A stretch of DNA of 64,000 nucleotides, from assembly GCA_011634665.1 (NCBI GenBank), contig WAEK01000002.1, positions 1,013,001 through 1,077,000 of the forward strand, given 5' to 3'. The position numbers and the translations under genes were made by a program. Of the stretch, positions 12,900-24,549 are shown piece by piece. The notes below the pieces were generated by a model. That model had not been told where the DNA came from. It saw only the letters and a program-made list of their open reading frames with translations, and did no database searches. Every line of letters starts with the position of its first letter. The first letter of the stretch is position 1. The stretch comes from Mortierella sp. BCC40632. Lineage: Eukaryota > Mortierellomycota > Mortierellomycetes > Mortierellales > Mortierellaceae.

Positions 12900-13992
12900 T
12901 GATTTTTGGAGCGTTAGAGATCAGTTGGCTGAAGGGAGAGAGAGGAGAAGCTAGACTACTGTAGACCTTTTTTTTTTTTTTTTTTTTTCACGGGTGTGCG
13001 CAATGGTGCACACGACGTGATGTGATGCAGGCACTCTACGAAACCTTGAATAATATTTGTATCATAGCCTTTTTTATATTTTTTCCTCCGGAGCCAAGTG
13101 TAGCGCAGCGGGGGGAGAGGGGGATGAGATTGGCTGGACAAGGCACACAGGAGCTTGGTCTCCGATGTCCGAGGGAGAGAGAGAGAAGAGAGAAAGAAAC
13201 ACTTGTCCGAGAGACCGACCGAACGAGTAGAGGACGGGGAGACAGCAAGAAAGGAGTCGTAAAGGGGGAGCGAGCAAGAGAGCAAAAAACGTTCGACATG
13301 GTTTGCCAGAGCTGTCCTCTCTCTCCGAGTGCTGTGGGGCTCAAACGCTAAACAGCAGGGTAGACAAAACGCGGGGAGCCAGGACCATATTTGCCCTGGA
13401 CAGGGCACTATGCGAGCCAAGTCAAGTGATTGTGACAGGCGTGTGTTTGCAGCAAGCACGGAAATTGTACTGATCAAGTTGCTCTACTTGAAGGCGTGGG
13501 GAAGTGAGGGACCTAAACAAGGCTGCACCCATTGAGCTCTGGGAGTGGGGAACCGGACGCCACAAGTCGTTCGGAGAAAGTGGAGGGTGAGGACGAGAGC
13601 GGGAGACTATGGGTGTCGAGCATTTGGGTGATGGTGATTTCGGACATTCCCGAGAGTGTCTGACAAGGCCATGGCAATTTTTTTTTTTTTTTTTTTTTTT
13701 GAATCCTGACTCGGTGGAATAAAAAAAAACAGACTCCACACAGACACACATACACACACAGCGGAGCCTGTCGCCGGAGAACATCTCTCGCTGTCTGTTC
13801 AGCCCTTTTTATTTTTCTCAAAAACTCGCCACCGTCTCTCCGTTCCGCTCATCTCCTTTTCTTCGCATCCATTCCCAGCTCCGTCCTTTCTCTTCTTCCA
13901 TCCATCCATCCATCTTCATCGCGCCATCGCCATCACACAGCAATACACATACACACACACATTCATACGCATACTCTCCTTCATCCTTCGCA
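12900..13992. other. Intergenic region, no gene seen
   Basis: About 1.1 kb between MTO1 and lipoyl synthase. It contains T-runs at about 12967-12987 and 13679-13700, purine-rich stretches (13090-13290) and CA-repeat-like sequence at 13737-13765 and 13940-13965. The final 150 bases are CT-rich and probably form the leader of the lipoyl synthase gene. Confidence 0.5.
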
Positions 13993-14735
13993 ATGGCCTC
14001 TCTCTCCACCGCCACACGCGCCCTTCGCCCGTTGTCCCAACAGGCATTCGCCCGCCCCAGTGCTCTCATGGTAAATCGCCTTTCATTTTCTTTTTTTTTT
14101 TGCCCGCTCTTTCGCCCACTCGTTTTCACGTCTGGACCCATCCCAGACTCCTTTGCACTCGTTTTCTGGCCGCAGGGTACAGACTCGCATATGCGAACCT
14201 GATCAGGGTCTTTTTTTTTTTTTTTTTTTTTCGGGCATGTTCTAACCTGGTCTCCCACGCATTCGTTTTTCCTTTCTGTGACAATAGGCCGTTAGACACT
14301 ACAATGCCACGATCGTCAAGGATATCCCCAACTCCAACAGCAACAGCACCACCTCTTCCTCCACCACCAACGCTAAAAAGTCCTTTGCCGATAAACTCGC
14401 CAAGGGACCCAGCTTTGACGATTTTGTGAGTGGAAATCAGAAACTGTCGCCCGAAGAAGCACTGGAACTCAAGGAAACCACTGTTTCTCAGGACACATCT
14501 TCTAAGGTTATTTCCTCCAAACGCGCACCGTAAGTGGACCTTGTAGATAAGAGATAGGGAAATATACCGTGTGTGTGTTTGCCTGGAGAGCTGTGTCTTT
14601 GCCTTTCCCTTTGATGGCCTGATCTGTCTTTTTTTGGACGCACTTACCATGCACAAGCTTGCTGCAAGCTTCAAAGTCTCATACAATCCCACCCCTCCCC
14701 CACACATATCCAGACACATACTGAGAGCTTGTCTA

Positions 14736-14769
<34 letters not shown>

Positions 14770-16297
14770 TATTTTGTTTGGGATATTCTCAGGAAGCAAC
14801 GGTTGCCCGACTGGCTCAAGACCAGCATTCCTGATGGCGAGAACTATGCACGGATCAAGAAAAACTTGCGAGATCTGAAGCTGCATACTGTTTGCGAGGA
14901 AGCCAGGTGCCCCAACGTCTCGGACTGTTGGGGTGGCGGAGAGCACCAGACTGCGACTGCGACTATCATGGTAAGAATTTAAATAGAAAAAAAACAAGTG
15001 ACTGATTCTTAGCTGGCACTCTAAACATGGAAAATGCGGCTCTTGTTTCTTTTTTTTCAGTTTGGCAGTGCAGCGCTGACTCTTCCTCTCTCTCTCTCTC
15101 TCTCTCTCTCCCTTTTTCTTACTTGTTCGGTGCGTGGGGGGAAATAGTTGATGGGAGATGAATGCACGCGTGGATGCAGATTCTGCTCAGTCAAGACGAA
15201 CAGAGCTCCAAAGCCCTTGGATATCCATGAGCCAGAGAACACAGCTGAGGCGATCTCTCGATGGGGACTCGACTATGTTGTCTTGACTTCGGTCGATCGT
15301 GACGGTATGGATTTTTTTTTTTTTTTTTTTTTCAACGGCGAGTGGACAAGGTGTTTGTTTACCACTGAAACATAACTTGTGGAGAAATCATTGATACTTA
15401 CCCTAAATTGTGGTCTTTTTTTATAAATCACTGCTTGTGTAGATCTTGCTGATGGTGGATCGGCCCACTTTGCCGAGACTATCTCGAAATTGAAACAAAA
15501 GTAAGAGTGGAAACTACTAATCAACAAGTGGAAAAATGAGAAATGAGATGGATGACAGAGAAGAATTTGCCTTCTGACGATCTATTTTTTTTTTTTTTTT
15601 TTTTTATCTCTTTCTCTCTACAGGGCACCAAAGATCTTGATCGAATGCTTGACAGGAGATTTCCAGGGCGACATGGATTGTGTTGCACGCGTGGCCACCT
15701 CGGGATTGGAAGTCTATGCGCACAACATTGAGACGGTCGAGGCCCTGACACCCTATGTCCGTGACAGACGTGCCAAGTTCAGACAGTCGATCGCTGTCCT
15801 TGCTCACGCCAAGAAGGTCAAGCCCACTCTTTTGACCAAGACTAGTATGATGTTGGGATGTGGTGAAACCGAGGCCGAAGTGATCCATGCTATGGATGGT
15901 AAGTCCCCCTCCCCCCACCCTTGATTTGTCTGCTGATATGATCTACAAAAATTCGAAAGGACACGGGCTAACCGCCTTTTACTTGATATTCTACCATGAA
16001 CTTGTAGAGCTGCGCAAGGCAGATGTAGATGTGCTCACTCTGGGCCAATACATGCGACCAACCAAGAAGCATATGAAGGTGCACGACTATGTCAAGCCAG
16101 AAGTCTTTGAGAAGTACCAAAAGATTGCTGAAGGAAAGGGATTCAAGTATGTGGCTTCAGGGCCATTGGTTCGTTCATCGTACAAGGCAGGAGAATTCTA
16201 CATTAGCAACATTCTCAAGAAGGAGAAGGCACAGTCGGCAGCTATTGTTGGAAACGATGCTGTTGTCAAGTTGACGGATGCCCCAGTCCTTGTTTAA
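13993..16297 (+). CDS. LIP5: Mitochondrial lipoyl synthase
   Basis: Seven exons: 13993-14070, 14288-14529, 14793-14970, 15148-15304, 15443-15500, 15624-15898, 16008-16297; 425 residues. Radical-SAM enzyme that inserts two sulfurs into octanoyl groups on pyruvate/2-oxoglutarate dehydrogenase and glycine-cleavage proteins, sacrificing its auxiliary [4Fe-4S] cluster. The N-terminus ([16 protein letters not shown]) is a mitochondrial targeting type. The auxiliary cluster motif [12 protein letters not shown] (CX4CX5C) and the radical-SAM motif CTRGCRFC (CX3CX2C) are both intact, the latter just after the intron 3 junction. Other family blocks are [29 protein letters not shown] and [15 protein letters not shown]. 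Five of the six introns carry runs of T in the sense strand. Equivalent to human LIAS. Confidence 0.96.
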
Positions 16298-16829
16298 GGC
16301 ATTGGAATTTTCTTCGACTGTCTTTTTTTTTTTTTTTTCTTTTCTCTTTTTTTCCTTTTTTTTCTTTTGTCGCATACCATATCCACATTGTCCTTCACTT
16401 TGCTCTCTTCCTCTCGTTTGCATTTTAATATCGCCTTCTGTGTAGATGTATCATTTCTCTCTCGCCAATGTTTTTTTTTTATCCCATGGTCAGACTTCTC
16501 CTCTCTCTCACTCTCTTGCCTATTATATTGTAACATTCCATACCAAATCAACATACTTTTTTTTTTCCCAGCGTGCCACAGGATTTATCTATATATTTTT
16601 TTTCAACCTAGTTACCTTTATGCCGGTATACATTATATTGGGGCTAGCCTTTAAACAGAGCTCGTATTTTTTTTTTCTTTTCCTCTCGAACGCACAAGCG
16701 TTTGAATCACTAATCTTTTTGTCTTTTTTCATTCAATTTTTTTCTTTTTTTTTTTTTTTTTTTTTGGAGACTTTTTCTTTTTTGTTTCTGCCTTTCTTTC
16801 TTTCTTTTTCTTTCTCTGCTGTTCTGGAT
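16298..16829. other. Convergent 3' intergenic region, T-rich
   Basis: The 532 bases separate the ends of two converging genes. The sequence is strongly T-rich on the plus strand, with several T-runs of 10 to 22. It most likely contains both 3' untranslated regions; no separate gene is seen. Confidence 0.5.
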
Positions 16830-18083
16830 CTACAGGAAATAAGCGGAAAGAAGGAGTGGAAGAAGAGCAAAAGTCGATACTGTAGCAATAAGGGCATTCG
16901 CACCTGAACTCTTCTTGGCACCGTTTCCTCCTCCCGTAGTGGTCTTTCCAGCCTCATTCTGAGCACCGCCTCGGTTGCCATTGTTGCCGTTGTTGCCGTT
17001 GTTGCCGTTGCTTGGGTTGTAGACAGTGTTTTTGACAGAGACTTGTCCATGCTTGTACTCTGCCGCACCAAAGGACTTGGCATCACCGACGTAACCGTTG
17101 TTGAGGATGGGATCCTTCTTATAAGGGGTCTTGTCGTTCGTGCAACCATCGAGACGGACCATGTCATAAGCATGAGCCTGAATGACATTGATGACCTTGG
17201 GCAAACCAGAGGCAGCACCCGTGCTAGGAACGTCATAACCAGCGACGACATAAGAAGCCTTGCGACCATAAGCATCCTGTTGCTTCGAGAACATGGCATT
17301 AAAGACCTCCGAGATTTGACCCGAATTGGCCGGGGTGTTGTACTTGTAATCGTATTCGTCTAGGTTGAATCCGACCAAGGTGTAGCCCATGGCCTTGACC
17401 AAGTTGAGCAAACGAGTATCCTTGAGGTTGGATTCATGGATCTTGATGTACTTGGGATAGACACCAATCAAATCTTGGATCGTCCTCGAAGCACGCGCAA
17501 TGTCTTCTTTGATGTCGTCGTCTGCCAAAGCAGCGGACGAGTCACCGGGAAGACGATAGGTCATGCCGAGTAAATGGCCATCGAGGTAAGCGTGTCGGGC
17601 CACACCTGCATATTGCATGTATTGAAGCCAAGTTGCGTTCGCGAAGAATGTCACCCTCGCTTGGGCCTCCTTCAAGACCTGTAACATCTCCATCGTTGCC
17701 TCTGATGGTCCTTCACTCTAATGAATCCCAGGTTCCAAATTAAAAAGTCATTTGTCAACGATATGCCCTGTGAGAGAGAGAGCGAGAGAGAAAGTGAAAA
17801 TCAGAGAGAGAAAGAATAATTACATAGGTCAAGGCAATCTGGCCGGGTGTCTGACATGAGGTCAAAAAGTCTGCCCAGGTGACTGGGCCCGTGTTGGTCG
17901 AGGGTCCAGCAGTTGCTGGGGTGGCTGCTCCGGCTTGGGCAGGGTCGGCTGCGGCGACCATCCAAGGCACTATAAACGATGGAGGTTTTTTTGTTTCAAG
18001 TCAACAATGTCATTAGAAAAAAGGAAAAAAAAAAAAGCTATCACTTCAACCCACTTCAGCTTTTTCTTTCTCCATTTTTTTTG

Positions 18084-18154
<71 letters not shown>

Positions 18155-18362
18155 TATGAATCAGGTTTCAATAGCTCGAGACTTAATAGCGTTCTAAATA
18201 CCCTTGCTTGTCCGACGATCACTTCGAATACAGGTGGAACTCAGGAACTTCCAAAAGTCTACAAATTATCGAAGCACCCCTGTCCCAACAACAAAAAAAA
18301 AAACCGCCAGTGAGAACGCACTTACCGAGTGCGGAAAGAAGAGCCGCGGAAAGAAGGTGCAT
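16830..18362 (-). CDS. Catalytically degenerate polysaccharide (chitin) deacetylase-like protein, GPI-anchored
   Basis: Three exons on the minus strand: 18362-18326, 17969-17824, 17717-16830; 356 residues. A signal peptide (MHLLSAALLSALVPWMVAAA) spans the first junction. The fold matches carbohydrate esterase family 4 chitin deacetylases (QIALTYSEGPSEATMEML, IKEDIARASRTIQDLIG, MGYTLVGFNLDEYDY, QAHAYD). But motif 1, normally T[FY]DDGP with the catalytic base and a metal ligand, reads TYSEGP; motif 2, normally H[ST]xxxH, aligns with GHLLGMTYRL and has neither histidine; motif 3, normally RPPYG, reads KIHES. The Asp-His-His metal site is therefore absent. The C-terminus has an Asn-Gly-Asn repeat, a Lys/Ser region and a hydrophobic tail (ALIATVSTFALLPLLLSAYF) typical of a GPI signal. 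Cell-wall protein is likely; deacetylase activity is not. Confidence 0.85.
18087..18150. repeat. (CT)32 microsatellite
   Basis: An uninterrupted CT dinucleotide run of about 64 bases on the plus strand lies inside the first intron of the chitin-deacetylase-like gene (GA on its sense strand). Confidence 0.95.
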
Positions 18363-19512
18363 GGTTGGGTATGTTGAGTATGAGACAACTAAGGACTGGA
18401 GGCGAGGCGAGGTGATTCTAAGGTTGTTTACGCGTTGCTTTCACGAATTTGGTCGTGCCGTGGCAAAGTCGATTAAAAAAAATAAAAAATAAAAAAATAA
18501 AAAAAAAAATAAAAAGGCGAGGGAATGGTCCGGGTGCCGACTACAGAAACTTGGAGAGAGGTTGTCAATGAAAGGTGCCAGGCAAAGGCTAAGGGGGAAG
18601 AAAAGCCGAGTAGAGAGCGAGAGAGAGAGAGAGAGAGAGCGAGCGAGAGAGAAAGAGCAATGTTCAGTACTCAGTGGCCGCTGTCGAGTACCGGGAGGAT
18701 GGAAGTAGCAAGCGGGCAATGTGTCCAAGAGTAAAGAGAGAAAAGAGAGAAAGAGAGGAAAGAGAGAGAGAGAAGTAGCAAAAAGGGTGTCTACAAATGA
18801 GAGAAAAAATGAACCGATCTACACGTCCAGCACGCACGCACGCGTCTCTTTGAATGGCATTTTCATTCACCCGCCCTCTATTCTCCCCCCCCCTCCACCC
18901 CCACCCTTTTCTTCACACACACACGCTTCGCTCTTTCCCCTAGTCGTATTTGAGATCGAGAATGGTGTCGCATAACAAGATATCAGCAGCACCAACGTCC
19001 AGATAAGAATCTGGAATCGCTACCGCATGCATCGCCAGGGCATTATTGTCTTTTGGAGCTAAGCAAACAGAGGTGTACTTTCAGGCAACCCTTCGCTCCT
19101 CAACTCATAGTCCATTTCTCTTTTTCTTTTTTCACTTTTCTACACTTTGTATAAAAGGTCTATCGAGACTTGAAATGGCTCTCCAACGAATCCAGTATCC
19201 AGTGTCACGAGTTGTCCCGTCCATGTTTACGCGTGTGTCGAGAAAAGGAGAGAGAGAAGAAAAGGAAAAGAATAAATAAAGAGAGGGAACGTTCCTCTCT
19301 CCCCCCTCCCCATCCAACCTCCCCAAGTGGACCGACTCGATGGATCATACATATTCTTTCATTCTTTTTGATCTGCTGTTTGTTTAATAGAATGCTGTTG
19401 CTCATTGGCCTGGGCGTTTCCATGAATAAATAATAAGAAGGAAAGAAGGAAAGAAAAAAAAAAAAAGGTAAGAGGAGAGATTGTTCTACAAGTGAAAGAG
19501 GCAGTCGCCTAT
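18363..19512. other. Intergenic region, no gene seen
   Basis: About 1.15 kb between the deacetylase-like gene start and the biotin synthase end, both on the minus strand. It has an A/T-only patch (18473-18515), GA-rich stretches (18615-18660, 18730-18780) and a pyrimidine-rich block (18880-18940). Open frames are repeat-derived. It should contain the promoter of the deacetylase-like gene. Confidence 0.5.
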
Positions 19513-21587
19513 TTAGGCGTGCTTGCTGCCACAGCACTCGGACGAGTGGCTATGGTCGTGGTGGTGGTGGTGAGCTGATGACTCTTCCGTAAGATCAACC
19601 TTGAAGCTTGCAGCCTTGGGGACGAGGCCTATTAAGAGGGTTGGAGTGATCAAACGGCAAAAGATTTATAGTTAGTCGACATGGAATTAGTCATCGTCCA
19701 AACTGGGGTAGAGAGTGAGTGGGAGCGAGAATGAGAGTGAGGAAAAAAAAAAAAAAAGAGCCGCTATAATACGGTCTAGACAAGGATTACATACCAAGAG
19801 TCTGGAACATCTGCTGGTCAGCATTGTATTCGTTGTTAGGAGTCGTCAAGAGCTTGTCACCAGTAAAGATCGAGTTGGCACCGGCCATGAAGCAGAGCGC
19901 CTGCTCAGGCTGTGTGAAGCGGACACGGCCTGCAGAGAGACGGATCATGGTCTTGGGCATGACAATACGTGCTGTGGCGATCATGCGAATCATATCCCAA
20001 ACCTTGACGGGCTCCTGCTTCTCCAATGGCGTACCCTCCACGGCGAGCAACGCGTTCACGGGAACACTCTCGGGGTGCTGGGGCATGGTCGAAAGCGTGT
20101 GAAGCATTCCGACGCGGTCCTCGTCAGTCTCACCAAGACCAATGATTCCTCCTGAGCAGACCGAGATACCGGCTTCACGGACCTTGCTGATGGTCTCAAG
20201 ACGCTCGTCGTATGTGCGAGTTGTGATGATCTTTGGGTAGTATTCACGCGAGGTATCGAGGTTGTGGTTGTAGGCAGTCAATCCAGCCTCCTTGAGCTGA
20301 GCAGCCTGGTCATCGTTCAACATGCCCAGTGTGCAGCAGACCTCCATATCCATCGCTCTAGAGAGAGAAAGATAAGACCACAATGGTGGGAATGGGTGAG
20401 AAACGACGTCACGACGGTTTGTGTTCTGTCTGTCGTCTGTCTGTCTTTTTTTTTTTTTGCTCTCTCGGCCCGTTTCTACGCCTACCTGATCTCCTTGACA
20501 AATCCAACAATCTTCTTAAAGTTGCTCTTGCGTCCAGCCAAATCTCTCCAAGCAGCGCCCATGCAGAAGCGAGTTGATCCGGCCTCTTTGGCAGCACGAG
20601 CAGCATTGAGGACCTCGTCAGTGTCAAGCATCTTCTGGGCCTTGACTGAGGTGGAGTGCTTGGAGGATTGGGGGCAGTACTTGCAGTCCTCACTGCATCC
20701 ACCGGTCTTGATGCTCAGGAGTGTGCACTGCTGGACAGCAAGAGGGTCAAAGTGCAGACGGTGGACATTGGACTGTTGATGGTGGGGAGAGAGAAGAGAG
20801 AGAGAAGAGAAAGAGAGCAGACAGCAGCGGAGAAATCAGGTCAGTGGCCATTCCGAACGGAGAGAATTAAGGAGAGAGAGAGAGAGAGAGAAGAGAGAGA
20901 GAGAAATAATGCTCCAGATATGGTTCGATCAGATTGGTGGGGCAGGGCCTTTTCAATATAAAAAAAAAAAAAAAAAATGTAGGGTGTCCTCGGCCTGTTA
21001 TCAACCCAATCTGGACGCGCAGACAAGCTCCGGGTGGTTGTAGTAGTGTAGTAGTCTCTCCGGCCTTACCACCAACCAGGCACAACAGACACCCCTAACC
21101 CCATCCCGACCCACTGGGCCGATCAGTCGAGGTAGATCCTCTCTTTCTCTTTCTCTAACTCTCTCTCTCTCTCTCTTTCTTTTGACGGTTCGGATTTGTT
21201 CTCGTTGAAGTGACAGCCCTGCAGGCCCGAGACTAGAGACAGGAAATAGACTTTTTTTTTTTTTTTTTTTTTTTTTTCTTCTTCTTCTAATGGCATCTCA
21301 AATGAACTTACTCCGTGGTAGAGCAGGTCCATGATGGGCGAATGGTAGATCGCCTCGATCTCATCCTTCTTCCAGTTGTAGCGAAGCTCTCCATGCGCGC
21401 TCAATGCCGCGGCAGACAACTCTCGGCTAAAGGCGATCTGCTTCTGGGTGCGGGGGCTTTCGTCGATCGTGGCAAACTTTGCGGGACTGGAGGCCACGGT
21501 ATAGGAGCGGACGAATTGGGCCGAAGCACGGCCGGAGGCAGGAGCGAATGCCCTGGAGGAGATGACGCGTAATGAGGTAAAGGACAT
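19513..21587 (-). CDS. BIO2: Biotin synthase with His-rich C-terminus
   Basis: Four exons on the minus strand: 21587-21312, 20772-20486, 20357-19795, 19628-19513; 413 residues. Mitochondrial radical-SAM enzyme converting dethiobiotin to biotin by donating sulfur from its [2Fe-2S] cluster. The N-terminus ([19 protein letters not shown]) is presequence-like. The radical-SAM motif is [13 protein letters not shown] (CX3CX2C). Auxiliary-cluster ligands are present in [28 protein letters not shown] and the conserved SAGRVRF arginine. The last exon adds a tail with [14 protein letters not shown], absent from the bacterial enzyme as I know it. Introns show poly(A) or poly(T) runs and GA repeats. It lies 5.5 kb from the lipoyl synthase start, another Fe-S sulfur-insertion enzyme. 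Confidence 0.96.
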
Positions 21588-23021
21588 TGTGTGTGATGTA
21601 TGGAGGGGGGAGATGGACGATGGAGAGGAGAGGAGTGGACAGGAATAAATGGATGAGTGGGAAAAAAATAAAAAGAGAGAAAGAGAAAGAGAGAGAGGAA
21701 ACAAACAGAAGAAGAGAGCTCACTCGCAGAATTTAGCGGAAAGTGGGAAAGTGGGGGTGGTGGTGGTGGTGGTGGGATGGCCAACCAACACAGGTCTGTT
21801 TCTCTCTCTCTTTTCGACCTGTGCTCCGACTCGGCATTGCGGGGCCCCAATGAGTCCGCAGTGTGCTGGGGAAGCTCTCCTCTCCGTGCTTCTCTTCCCC
21901 ACCATCACCTTCATTGCTACAACTAACGTCCTTTCTATTCTCACCTTGCTAGCCTTCATTCATGTTCGCACGGCGGCTGAGAAGCGATGAGTAAGCCCTG
22001 GGCCCGCCACAGATCACTGAGCCGCCTGCCCCACGATTCGCCTTTTTTGCACACGGCTCACCCTTCCACTGTCGGAAGTATGCTTTCCTCTCGCCTTTTC
22101 TCCTCCTCTTCTCTGTTTTTCTCCGGTGCCATCAAGTGGGACTCATCCGAATACCATCTTGGTTTCTCAGACATGTTCGTCTCGGTTACAACAATACGGA
22201 CAGGAGGACCGAGATCTATAATCATGTGCATGCATCTCTTGTGCCTGGACCTGGACAAGTGACACGCCGTTACAAACACTCTCACACACACACTCCCTCA
22301 CACACACAGATACAACTTACGCAGGCACAGGCACAGGTACAGACTAAGGCCTGCTACGTCGCTCTTGTCGAGCGTTGATTCCTAATCAATGCCTGCATTC
22401 GATTATAGCTCGTCGTCTCTGGGAATCACTCCTCCTCTGCCTCTCTCTCCATTGACAGTCAAGAGAGGCCAGCTGCTACACAAATCCTGGAGGAGATCGA
22501 GTCTATCGCATCTTGCGCCTTGCAAAAACTTTCCCACGGTGCGGAGCTATTTCCTATTCCCCTTTCCTCGAGATCTGGTGAGGATTTAAAGACTGGTGTC
22601 AAATGCTCTCCATCTGAGAGGTTTCTGTTTAAAAGAGAGAGGGTGCCTTTTCTCTTTCTACGGAACAGCAGAATAAGAGACGAGTCCCCTCAGTTCATCG
22701 ATCTGTCAAAGTATCTGTCGCTTGCTCAATTGACCCATGAAGCAGAACCTCTTTACCTCAAATCATGCCCTTAGCTTTTTTCTGATTTTTCTGAACCGCC
22801 ACTAGAGTAGCAGGCGTCCAATCAGACTTGTACGATCCTATGCAGGATCAGATATCTGTGCTCTCCAAACCAGGCAAAAACTGTATGACCATGGAGAAGC
22901 ATTGATGGCAATTGCAGGTTACAAAAAGAGAGAGAGGCGACTCTTCTCGAACGAGGCGAAGAGCCGATGCTCCCAGAGGATCCCAGAACGAAGCATAAAA
23001 AAGACAAAAGAGCAAAAGATA
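21588..23021. other. Intergenic region, no protein gene seen
   Basis: About 1.4 kb between the biotin synthase start and the tRNA gene. It includes a GA-rich leader next to the biotin synthase start (21640-21720), a GT/GG-rich patch (21748-21777) and CA-repeat-like sequence near 22280-22310. I do not recognise any product in the short open frames. Confidence 0.5.
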
Positions 23022-23104
23022 TCCGAAAACCCGGATTTGAACCAGGGACCTAGAGATGACAGGCTTACTACAGTCTCCCGCTCTACCAACTGAGCTATTT
23101 TCGG
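23022..23104 (-). tRNA. tRNA-Tyr (anticodon GTA) with a short intron
   Basis: Read on the minus strand, the ends pair perfectly over seven bases (CCGAAAA with TTTTCGG) with an A discriminator. The D stem GCTC/GAGC, a T arm CCTGG-TTCAAAT-CCGGG and a five-base anticodon stem (GGAGA/TCTCT) are all present. The loop carries CTGTAG, giving anticodon GTA, followed by about 10 extra bases (TAAGCCTGTC) at the canonical intron position 37/38. Mature length would be 73 before CCA. Eukaryotic tRNA-Tyr genes characteristically contain an intron. The A/B box sequences serve as internal Pol III promoter. Confidence 0.93.
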
Positions 23105-23402
23105 ATCTCGATATTTCGAGAAATTCTAATGCCATCATGTACAAAGTGCCTATACTATGTCACCGTATTAATGGTGCATTTATTGTGCCTTGGTCTTTTG
23201 CCCAAAAGTCCCTGTTCCAGAACAGGGGTCACTCTGCCCCCCTGGCCTTGTACTGAGACGTTCTCCACCTTATTTTACGACGAGCCAAAAACGCCTCGTT
23301 CATTCTTTCTCTCTTTCATTCATTCCTTCATTCTTTCATTCGCGCATTCCTTTTTCTCTCCTACACCCCACACACGCGGTCTCCCTTCTCACTTCTTCTA
23401 TC

Positions 23403-24549
23403 ATGTCTCTTGCCAAGCAAAACTTTTCCTCGGCCTGCGAGGACGCTATCAACCACCAAAAAAAAAAGAACCCAGCTACGCGGCACGCTCACTCCACAAA
23501 AAGCTCTCACACTCCTATTCCCAATGGTCGTATCATTGTCCATACCACACTTGCTCGCTTCTCTTTCCTCTTGTAGTCAAGTACCAACTCCAAACTGCTT
23601 CATTTCTCTCCTGCTGATTCATTTGCCCTATTACACACCCATGTATTCTTGACTCGTAGATCGGCCAGGAACTCCAGGCTTCTCAGGTGTACTTGTCACT
23701 CTCTGCGTGGGCTGGCCACGTCAACCAGGCTTTGCCCGGTCTCGAGCACTTTTTCAGAGAGAGTGCTGAGGAGGAGCGCGAGCATGCACAAAAGTTGATC
23801 GACTACCAGAACCGTCGTGGTGGCAAGGCCGTCATCCCTACCCTCCCAGCCCCTGAGTCTGACTGGGCTTCGGCTCGTAACGCTATCGAGTCGACTCTTC
23901 AGCTTGAGAAAGGTACTGAGAAGAAGAAGAAGGGGAAAAAAAAATCTTTACTGTTCATTGTGTCTCTATCATTTTTTTTTTTTTCATCTCTCGTTTTTTG
24001 GACACTCGGGCATTCGGATGTGGTCAGCCGTATGCCCTTCATCCATCATTTTCTCTTTTTTTTTGTCATTGCCGTTTTGGTCAAAATCCCCTCCATCCCG
24101 ACCTCAAATTTGCGTAAACACCAAAAAGTGGGTTGATGGTGCACAAAAAAAAACCAGCCGATAAAGACTGACCCAAATGACCAATTCTTGTTGGACGGGT
24201 GTGCGGGACACACAATAGATGTCAACAAGAGCTTGTTGAACCTGCATAAGACCGCTGAGGAGCACAACGATTCTCAGCTTTGCGACTTTATTGAGTCGGA
24301 ATTCCTTGAGGAGCAAGTGGAGGCTATCTCCAAGATCTCCAAGTTGGTCACCCAGCTCAACCGCGTCGGTGGTGATGGTCTTGGATGTAAGTGTTCGAAC
24401 GTCATGTCTTGTACCTAGGTTTGATTTGTCAAAGTCAGCCCAGTCCTTGCAATTGACCAGCCATCTAACAAATGCTTTTGTGTCGATGTGTGTAAACGAC
24501 ACTTTTGATAGTGTATATCTGGGACCAGGCATTCTTGAAGAAGGAATAG
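23403..24549 (+). CDS. Cytosolic H-type ferritin (first exon junction anomalous)
   Basis: Exons 23403-23459, 23660-23912, 24219-24386 and 24512-24549; 171 residues, the usual ferritin length. It stores iron as a 24-mer after oxidising Fe(II). All ferroxidase ligands are seen: Glu in IGQELQ, Tyr in QVYLS, the Glu and His of EEREHAQKL, Glu in QLEKDVN, and Gln in LEEQVEAI. No targeting signal is visible. Exons 2 to 4 have normal GT-AG borders. Exon 1 ([19 protein letters not shown]) joins exon 2 ([12 protein letters not shown]) exactly where other ferritins continue, and in phase, but the bases after its last codon are an A-run (from 23460), not GT. So the gene has a non-canonical or damaged donor site, or a sequence error here. 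An in-frame TAG directly precedes exon 2, so splicing is required. Confidence 0.85.

Noticed and set aside
17700..17830. Alternative acceptor two bases later that might restore a DDG motif in the deacetylase-like gene
   Set aside because: The other acceptor leads at once into a TGA stop, and no DDG-coding sequence exists in the interval.
22848..23144. Minus-strand open frame with SVGRAGDCSKPVISRSLVQIR-type sequence
   Set aside because: It is the translation of the tRNA-Tyr gene, a familiar false frame.
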